DNA of 44,805 nt. Origin: Clostridiales bacterium. Lineage in GTDB: Bacteria; Bacillota; Clostridia; Lachnospirales; Lachnospiraceae. The position numbers and the translations under genes are program-made. The stretch's first letter is position 1. Each line of letters starts with the position of its first letter. The notes beneath the pieces were generated by a model. The model saw only the letters and a list, made by a program, of their open reading frames with translations, did not search any database and had not been told where the DNA came from. Shown piece after piece: positions 39,717 to 44,805 of this stretch. Location of the stretch: contig DXXQ01000009.1 of NCBI GenBank assembly GCA_019416265.1, positions 1 through 44,805 on the forward strand, read 5' to 3'.

Positions 39717-41630
39717 CTATTTAATGGCTGCTTTGATTGTTTCTGAGTATGAGCCTTTAGTGGTGTAATTTCCATCCTCATCGCGGATGATACTGCGCAT
39801 ACGGAAATAATAGGTATTGTCTTTCTTTAATTTCTTTGTGGTAAATTTCTGTTTGGTATCAGGAAGCTTGGCAAGTTCCTTGAAATCCTTATCTTTGGCA
39901 TTGCGGTAATAGATGACATATTCGCTGTAACCGTCACGATAGGCAGCAGGAGTTTTTTTCCATGTGAGTTTTACCTTGCGGTTATCTTTTACCTCCGCTT
40001 TCAGCGAGGGAGTTTTCGGGGCGGTGAAGCAGAGAATGCTGCCCTTGTAGTGAGTGGAATAATAATTTTTTCCATCATGTTTGTTGTAGGCGCGGACAAC
40101 TATCTTATAGCGCTGACCTGCTTCCAGACCACTGACCTTCAGAGAGGTGGCAGATTTCTTCACTTTTATGCGTTTGACAGTTTCATTTGTATCGCTGTCC
40201 TGAACATATACCACATAGCCGTCGTGTTCACGTTTTACCGGATTCCACTGACAGGTAAGAGAAGAGGTAGTTTTATCTTTTATCTTAAGACCGGAAACCA
40301 TATCCGGGTTGTGAAGGCGCCCTGTAAACAGGCGGTAATTAGCTTCAATTGTTTTTTCGTCGTTAAGATAACAGGTAATAGTATCTACCGGTCCAGAGTC
40401 CATTTCCGGATATAATTTGGAATTATTTACGTAAAAACCGGAACTGTCTTTGAAACGGTCAGGATTCCAGTTCTGAATATCGTGAAGGTTCAGGTAACCT
40501 GCCGTGCCGATTTTAACGGAAGCTTCAATTTGGGAAATGGTTACATTTTTTGCACTGCAGCTTCCCAGATCAAGGAAAGAAAGCCCATTATCAGAGGAGG
40601 TAGGCTTTACAAGAAGGTCTGTCAGCTCCAGATTCTCCATTCTGGTACAATTGGAAAGATCCAGCGTATATTGATTCAAAGCGCAGTTGCTCAACCTGAG
40701 TTCTGTCAGATTCCCATTGGAAGTAAGATCGAGAGTTACATCGGCAGGAGTTTCTGTTTGTCCGCTGATAATAAGTTTTTTCAGCGCAGGATTTCCTGAG
40801 GTATCAGGTATTACCTTAGGGAAAGCGGCAATACGAAGCTCTTCCAGAGAAGGGATATGACGGACTGTATCCAACAGGTGAGCCGTGTTGTCCGGATGGG
40901 CTGTATGGTTGAAGGAGTATTCGTTTGCCCAACATTCCAGACGGTATGTGCGGATATTACATTCAGCAGGCAAGGCCTTAATGGATACATCACAGGAAAC
41001 TGTTAAATCTGTCAGCCGTGCATTTCCGGAAAGATTTATAGCTACAGGGGAGGAGCCTTGTCTGTCCCCGGTACTGAAATCCTGCCAGTAGGTGCTGATA
41101 CTGAGAGTCCGGAGATTGGGAAGCATGGAAAAGTCAAGGACTGCATATTCCGGGAGCAGATTCTCATCCGGGAATTGAAGGTCAAGTTCTTCCAGAGCAG
41201 TGAGATACTGGTAGCCGTACATAGAGGTTTCGAAAAGTGGCGCTCCGAATTCATTCAGAGTATCAAAGGTTATTTTTGTTATAGACTTAATTTCGGATGC
41301 TTCCAGAATACCGTTTTCGTTCTGGTCGAAAGCTTTCTGAGAAAGCATTTGCCGGAAATTGCTATTAGGAAAATGGGCTTCGTCAAGAGGAACGTCCGAA
41401 GCCGTAACTTCTGCGGGGGGAAGCTCCGTTTCAGAAACAGTATCGCCGAAAACCGGTTCCTGTTCTTTAAGGCTTCCATCGTCAAAAACTTCTGCGGAAT
41501 CCATAAGCTGTGGTTCTTCAGCGCTGATAACCGGCGCTTCACCGTCGGAGAAATCTGCGGCGTATACGGTGCTGCCTGCTGCCATAGATACGGCTGCGGC
41601 ACAAATCATCCATAAATTTTTTTTCTTCAT
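39717..41630 (-). CDS. Secreted LRR-fibronectin III protein 2
   Basis: 637 aa. Signal peptide ending STVYAAD, then an acidic, Pro/Glu-rich stalk (about 25-80), PLDEAHFPNSNFRQMLS, an EF-hand-like loop DQNENGILEASE, about nine leucine-rich repeats (100-390), and two fibronectin III domains (about 430-540 and 540-637). The second FN3 is very basic (KVKLTWKKTPAAY, TTKKLKKDN), which could bind wall polymers since no covalent anchor motif is seen. GAAAGGAG is 9 nt before the ATG. Its first 72 residues differ from LRR protein 3 at two positions, while the LRR region is far more divergent. It is transcribed from its own promoter with a leader hairpin. Confidence 0.88.
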   Translation of the reverse strand: MKKKNLWMICAAAVSMAAGSTVYAADFSDGEAPVISAEEPQLMDSAEVFDDGSLKEQEPVFGDTVSETELPPAEVTASDVPLDEAHFPNSNFRQMLSQKAFDQNENGILEASEIKSITKITFDTLNEFGAPLFETSMYGYQYLTALEELDLQFPDENLLPEYAVLDFSMLPNLRTLSISTYWQDFSTGDRQGSSPVAINLSGNARLTDLTVSCDVSIKALPAECNIRTYRLECWANEYSFNHTAHPDNTAHLLDTVRHIPSLEELRIAAFPKVIPDTSGNPALKKLIISGQTETPADVTLDLTSNGNLTELRLSNCALNQYTLDLSNCTRMENLELTDLLVKPTSSDNGLSFLDLGSCSAKNVTISQIEASVKIGTAGYLNLHDIQNWNPDRFKDSSGFYVNNSKLYPEMDSGPVDTITCYLNDEKTIEANYRLFTGRLHNPDMVSGLKIKDKTTSSLTCQWNPVKREHDGYVVYVQDSDTNETVKRIKVKKSATSLKVSGLEAGQRYKIVVRAYNKHDGKNYYSTHYKGSILCFTAPKTPSLKAEVKDNRKVKLTWKKTPAAYRDGYSEYVIYYRNAKDKDFKELAKLPDTKQKFTTKKLKKDNTYYFRMRSIIRDEDGNYTTKGSYSETIKAAIK

Positions 41631-41647
41631 AAATAATCGCTCCTTTC
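41419..41647 (-). repeat. Direct repeat copy 1: signal/stalk coding segment
   Basis: 229 bp with only 7 mismatches and no gaps to 43579-43807. It covers the ribosome site, start codon, signal peptide and stalk of LRR protein 2. Similarity drops sharply on both sides. Confidence 0.95.
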
Positions 41648-41652
41648 CTGAA

Positions 41653-41695
41653 TCGCATCGGCAGACTGGGGGAAGTGTGCTGTCTGCCGATGCGA
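41653..41695 (-). promoter_or_regulatory. Leader hairpin (copy a) of LRR protein 2
   Basis: A perfect 14-bp stem (41653-41666 with 41682-41695) and a 15-nt loop. On the transcribed strand the loop contains CACACUUCCCCC. It ends 5 nt before the ribosome site (41640-41647). The loop is shared with copies b and c while the stems differ in sequence. Confidence 0.8.
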
Positions 41696-41773
41696 ATGAT
41701 ATGATACGATTGAAAAATAATTGCGGTTGATGTAATAAGCAGTGAATGAACCGGAATTATTTTTCCATAACCT

Positions 41774-41804
41774 ATTATAGCATGGGCGAATACGCTTTCT
41801 TCAA
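41774..41804 (-). promoter_or_regulatory. Promoter of LRR protein 2
   Basis: Minus strand TTGAAG (41799-41804), 19-bp spacer, TGC-TATAAT (-10 at 41774-41779). The 19-bp spacing and extended -10 are shared with the other two copies. Upstream, GTAATTTAACGGTCACTT (41822-41839 region) is shared with copy b. Confidence 0.7.
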
Positions 41805-41855
41805 AATGTCCCTTATAGGTTCGGAAGTGACCGTTAAATTACGGTTCATAAAATA

Positions 41856-43790
41856 CTATTTAACAGTAATCTTAATGGTGTTTGTGAATTTGCCCTTGGT
41901 CATGTAATTTCCATCCTCATCGCGGATGATACTGCGCATACGGAAATAGTAGGTTGTATTTTTCTTTAATTTCTTTGTAGTAAACTGCTGTTTCGTATCT
42001 GCAAGCTTGGCAAGCTGCTGATAGTGCTTGTCTTTAGAGGTGCGGTAATAGAGGACGTACTGGCATTCGCCGTCACGGTAAGCCGCCGGAGTTTTTTTCC
42101 AGGTAAACTTCACTTTACGGTTGGACTTAAGGTCTGCTTTTAAAGTCGGAGACTTAGGAGTGGTGAAGCAGATGACATTGCCGTCGTAATGAGGAGAATA
42201 GTAATTTACGCCGTTTACCGTGCGATAAGCGCGGACAACCAGTTTATAACGCTGACCGGCTTTGAGTCCTTTGAAGGTTGTAGAAGTTGCGGAACTCTTT
42301 AAGGTAACACGTTTAATGGTTTCGTCTGTGTCAGAATTCTGAAGGTAAACAACATAGCGGTCATGAGCTCTCTTTGCAGGATTCCATTTACAGGTGAGGG
42401 AGGATTCTGTTTTTTCTGTTACCTGAAGGCTGGTGATCATTTCCGGATTGTAGATGTCTGTCATGGTGAACGGAACTTCCGCAAGAATCGTGCGGTCATC
42501 GTTCAGGTAGTATTTAAACGATCCGGATACCAGATCCTGCTCACGTCCAAGTTCGGATGGAAACATCTTGGAATCATGGAATTTAAAGCCGTCGTTACCA
42601 TATTCCTGGATACGGCTGGGATTCCAGCAGGGGGTATTTGAGAAGTCAATATATCCGCTCTTTGAAACAGGAAGAGAAAGCTTTTCATAAACCACGCGGG
42701 CTGTCTGAGGATGGCAGTTTCCAAGGTCGATCATTGCGAAGTCTTCCACTGTGAAGTCAAGATTATTATGCTGTGTGGTAAAGTCTGTAAAGTCAATGGT
42801 CTGAAGTTTGGTACAGTTGGAAAGATCCAGCTTGTCCTGCATGAGCTGTACGCTTCTGAGACGAAGTATCTCCAGATTAGGATTCTGAGTGAAATCAAAG
42901 GCCGCAGATATCTGGATGAAATCAGGGTCGCCGTTGTATACATCTACAATTCTGAGTTCCGGGTTGTGGACAGGGCTTAAAGTGAAATTATCGAAACCGG
43001 AAATGTACAGAGTATCAAGGTGAGGCATTTGGGCGATAGGCTCAAGAAACTGGTTTTTATCACTGTCATGGGAGTGGTCGAACCATTCCTGTTCACCAGA
43101 CGGACTCCAGCACTTTACGGAGTAATTTGTAATGCCGCAGTCTGGCGGGAGAAGGAGTTCTCTGACATCGCAGGAAACAGAGAGGTCTGTTAATTGCCTG
43201 TTGGATACGAGGGAGAGGACGGCTGGGGTCGATTTATTTACCTCATCTTCAAGATTCATGGAATATAAGGCTACATCCAGCTTTTTCAGGGATGGCAAGG
43301 TTGAGAAGTCCAGAGTAATCGTCTGATTGGAGTTATCATTCCCTTTTATCAGAAGGGTCAGATCTTCAAGAGCAGTCAGGTATTGATAGCCGTCCATAGA
43401 GAAACTATCATACAATGTACCGATATCTTTCGCGTTCAAACTGGTGATTTTTTCAATTTCAGTTCTGTCAAGAATATTGTTTTTGTTTTCGTCTCTTGCA
43501 GATAAGTATTCCCGAAAAAGCTTATTCGGGAAATGAGCTTCGTCAAGAGGAACAGAGGAGGCAGAAGCTTCTGCTGCAGGAAGTTCCGTTTCAGAAACAG
43601 TATCGCCGAAAACCGGTTCCTGTTCTTTAAGGCTTCCATCGTCAAAAACTTCTGCGGAATCCATAAGCTGTGGTTCTTCAGCGCTGATAACCGGCGCTTC
43701 ACCGTCGGAGAAATCCGCGGCATAGACGGTGCTGCCTGCTGCCATAACTGCGGCTGCGGCACAAATCATCCATAAATTTTTTTTCTTCAT
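41856..43790 (-). CDS. Secreted LRR-fibronectin III protein 3
   Basis: 644 aa with the same layout as protein 2: signal peptide (ending STVYAAD), acidic stalk, PLDEAHFPNKLFREYLS, a weaker EF-hand-like loop DENKNNILDRTE (Asn replaces the central Gly), about nine leucine-rich repeats, and two fibronectin III domains, the last very basic. Ends and stalk are highly conserved with protein 2, whereas the LRR face differs strongly, as in adhesins or binding proteins under diversifying selection. No wall anchor is visible. No terminator separates it from the protein 2 promoter, so read-through is possible. Confidence 0.88.
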   Translation of the reverse strand: MKKKNLWMICAAAAVMAAGSTVYAADFSDGEAPVISAEEPQLMDSAEVFDDGSLKEQEPVFGDTVSETELPAAEASASSVPLDEAHFPNKLFREYLSARDENKNNILDRTEIEKITSLNAKDIGTLYDSFSMDGYQYLTALEDLTLLIKGNDNSNQTITLDFSTLPSLKKLDVALYSMNLEDEVNKSTPAVLSLVSNRQLTDLSVSCDVRELLLPPDCGITNYSVKCWSPSGEQEWFDHSHDSDKNQFLEPIAQMPHLDTLYISGFDNFTLSPVHNPELRIVDVYNGDPDFIQISAAFDFTQNPNLEILRLRSVQLMQDKLDLSNCTKLQTIDFTDFTTQHNNLDFTVEDFAMIDLGNCHPQTARVVYEKLSLPVSKSGYIDFSNTPCWNPSRIQEYGNDGFKFHDSKMFPSELGREQDLVSGSFKYYLNDDRTILAEVPFTMTDIYNPEMITSLQVTEKTESSLTCKWNPAKRAHDRYVVYLQNSDTDETIKRVTLKSSATSTTFKGLKAGQRYKLVVRAYRTVNGVNYYSPHYDGNVICFTTPKSPTLKADLKSNRKVKFTWKKTPAAYRDGECQYVLYYRTSKDKHYQQLAKLADTKQQFTTKKLKKNTTYYFRMRSIIRDEDGNYMTKGKFTNTIKITVK

Positions 43791-43807
43791 AAATAATCGC
43801 TCCTTTC
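43579..43807 (-). repeat. Direct repeat copy 2: signal/stalk coding segment
   Basis: Partner of 41419-41647; 222 of 229 positions identical. Ends at the ribosome site of LRR protein 3. Confidence 0.95.
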
Positions 43808-43816
43808 TATAGCTAT

Positions 43817-43853
43817 ACCGGAGGACTCTGGGGAAGTGTGTCGTCCATCCGGT
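43817..43853 (-). promoter_or_regulatory. Leader hairpin (copy b) of LRR protein 3
   Basis: ACCGGA-GGAC (43817-43826) pairs with GTCC-(A)-TCCGGT (43843-43853), 10 bp with one bulge, loop 16 nt. The transcribed loop contains CACACUUCCCC. It starts about 12 nt after the predicted transcript start and ends 9 nt before the ribosome site. Confidence 0.75.
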
Positions 43854-43871
43854 GAAAAAATTTATACTTAC

Positions 43872-43902
43872 AATATAGCATAGAAATAAAGCGTATTTGT
43901 AA
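43872..43902 (-). promoter_or_regulatory. Promoter of LRR protein 3
   Basis: Minus strand TTACAA (43897-43902), 19-bp spacer, TGC-TATATT (-10 at 43872-43877). Same spacing as copies a and c. Confidence 0.7.
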
Positions 43903-43951
43903 TTTGTCTTTTATCGGCGCTTAAGTGACATTAAAATTACATAATTTAAAT

Positions 43952-43993
43952 CAACCCGAATTATTTACAGAAAATCTGTAGTAATTCGGGTTG
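43952..43993. repeat. Long inverted repeat beside the HEPN remnant
   Basis: CAACCCGAATTA (43952-43963) and TAATTCGGGTTG (43982-43993) are perfectly complementary. After a 2x1 mismatch the stem continues TACAGA / TCTGTA with an AAA loop, 18 bp in total. No T-run follows on either strand, so it is an unlikely terminator. Confidence 0.85.
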
Positions 43994-44231
43994 AATGCTG
44001 TAAGGGAAGATTTGGAGACTGCTAATCTCACTTTTGAGGCAGGACAGTACCGGGCAGCGGATAATCGGGCATATTACAGTATCTTATGTCGCTTCTAAAG
44101 ATGTAACTTTACAACAGATTGACACAGCGAGTAAAATATTGGAACTTGCGAAATGGTATTTGTTTGGAAAAGAAAAGGAAATAGCAATAGGTAAGAGAGC
44201 ATCTATCAGAGCTGGTAGGCGCTCTTTTTGA
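43991..44231 (+). pseudogene. Remnant of a HEPN-domain gene with internal deletion
   Basis: Frame from 43991 reads VREDLETANLTFEAGQY and RAADNRAYYSI, which matches the start of HEPN-domain proteins, then stops at 44098. A different frame from about 44070 reads YVASKDVTLQQID and TASKILELAKWYL, which matches the C-terminal helix of the same family. The two halves overlap where about 50 central residues should be, so the middle is deleted and the frame broken. HEPN proteins of this type usually pair with nucleotidyltransferase (MNT) partners or act as RNases; no partner is visible. It has no ribosome site. A terminator follows. Confidence 0.6.
44196..44229 (+). terminator. Terminator after the HEPN remnant
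   Basis: AGAGCATCTATC (44196-44207) pairs with GGTAGGCGCTCT (44214-44225) with two wobbles and one mismatch, then TTTTT. Confidence 0.7.
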
Positions 44232-44276
44232 TTGCGCCGGAGAAATTGGGGGGAAGTGTGTCTTCGTCCGGCGCAA
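44232..44276 (-). promoter_or_regulatory. Leader hairpin (copy c), orphan
   Basis: TTGCGCCGGA (44232-44241) pairs with TCCGGCGCAA (44267-44276), plus GAA / TTC after a bulge. The 18-nt loop, read on the minus strand, contains CACACUUCCCCCC. On the minus strand it is followed by AAAAAGAGCG, a decayed version of the GAAAGGAGCG ribosome site of copies a and b, but no gene follows. Confidence 0.75.
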
Positions 44277-44377
44277 AAGATATGATACGGTGTAGAAAAA
44301 TGAATCACAGCCCGAAGCATGTTTGAATATGCTCCGATATGCAGTGAATGTGGCTATGATTGATTTTTCATATCTGC

Positions 44378-44408
44378 ATGATAACACAGGGCTGAAACCG
44401 ATTTGTAA
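44378..44408 (-). promoter_or_regulatory. Orphan promoter of leader copy c
   Basis: Minus strand TTACAA (44403-44408), 19-bp spacer, TGT-TATCAT (-10 at 44378-44383). AAATTACAAAT and the spacing to -10 match copy b, and CATTCACTGC downstream matches copy a. Confidence 0.6.
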
Positions 44409-44453
44409 TTTAGATTTTCCTGAGACTGAAATGTCTGGAATTGCGTTTGGGGA

Positions 44454-44693
44454 CTATTCTTTTTTCTCTGTTGTCAAAATACAGTCCTTAATTTCCTGTA
44501 AGTCTTTTTGTACTTCATTCAGTACGCGAAAACTTTCTTTAAGCTTTTCGATTACAGTCTGATAGTTCTTTTCTCTTTCTTCCTGTTTCTGGTCACGTTT
44601 CTCGTTTGCTTTAACAATATAAATAAGAAGAAAGATTGCAAGCACAGCCCATATTCCCTGAGACAAAGCAGCATCGAGGATTGTTGACTCCAT
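44454..44693 (-). CDS. BhlA/UviB-family holin-like protein
   Basis: 79 aa from the ATG at 44693, with AAAGGAGG 8 nt upstream; the GTG at 44702 overlaps the ribosome site. The N-terminus MESTILDAALSQGIWAVLAI and one membrane helix (about 10-27) followed by a charged helical tail (KANEKRDQKQEEREKNYQ) fit the BhlA/UviB family, encoded in prophages and bacteriocin loci and thought to act as holin-like export proteins. No endolysin, phage structural or bacteriocin gene is in view, so it may be a lone remnant or continue a locus beyond the right edge. Confidence 0.8.
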   Translation of the reverse strand: MESTILDAALSQGIWAVLAIFLLIYIVKANEKRDQKQEEREKNYQTVIEKLKESFRVLNEVQKDLQEIKDCILTTEKKE

Positions 44694-44805
44694 GTACGGC
44701 ACCTCCTTTCTAAATAGATTGTTTCATTGTAAAAGGAGTCATTGGGATATCTGTTTGTAAACTTGAAACTGTAAAAATAAAAAATATAATTTTTTGTTTA
44801 CAAAT

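Noticed and set aside
41830..41850. Tandem ACCGTT / ACGGTT motif resembling LytTR sites upstream of LRR protein 2
   Set aside because: Spacing is 11 bp instead of the 21-22 bp needed, and each half departs from the consensus at one position; it is also partly an inverted repeat.

Overview
The window looks like chromosomal DNA of a spore-forming anaerobic member of the Clostridia, most likely Lachnospiraceae. This rests on a CIRCE/HrcA-type clpB promoter, an AddAB recombination nuclease, HelD, a spore SASP gene with a sigma-G/F-like promoter, a PadR-HAAS-DUF4097-PspC operon, a DUF4250 protein, and strong AAAGGAGG ribosome sites. Genus and species cannot be fixed from the sequence alone. No tRNA, rRNA or CRISPR array was seen.

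Region 1 (1 to about 5070) is the right end of a GC-rich integrative mobilizable or conjugative element: the C-terminus of a MobA/MobL-type relaxase, a CHC2 zinc-finger primase-like protein, a VirE/P4-type ATPase, a small excisionase and a Tn916-type tyrosine integrase. Two 61-nt leaders in front of the CHC2 and excisionase genes differ almost only by compensatory base-pair changes, and the integrase ribosome site lies in a perfect 11-bp hairpin. The element abuts the heat-shock promoter of clpB.

Region 2 (5070 to about 20100) is mostly host housekeeping: clpB, a DUF4250 gene, a self-regulated MarR plus heterodimeric ABC exporter operon, helD, a lipoprotein, and a methyltransferase-hslO-nadE operon.

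Region 3 (20100 to 38050) holds an FMN_bind-like membrane protein, addB-addA, an rRNA m5C methyltransferase, the PadR operon, an iron-dependent alcohol dehydrogenase, a SASP gene, and a MacB-like ATPase with a giant FtsX-type permease carrying about 445 residues of coiled coil.

Region 4 (38065 to 44805) is accessory. Three secreted leucine-rich-repeat plus fibronectin-III proteins lie in tandem on the minus strand. Two share a nearly identical signal and stalk segment, the same promoter layout and a leader hairpin with an invariant loop. A third copy of promoter, hairpin and decayed ribosome site has no gene and runs into the remains of a HEPN-domain gene. A BhlA/UviB holin-like gene closes the window.

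The best candidates for something undescribed are the covarying leader pair of the mobile element and the conserved-loop leader hairpin family of the LRR genes.
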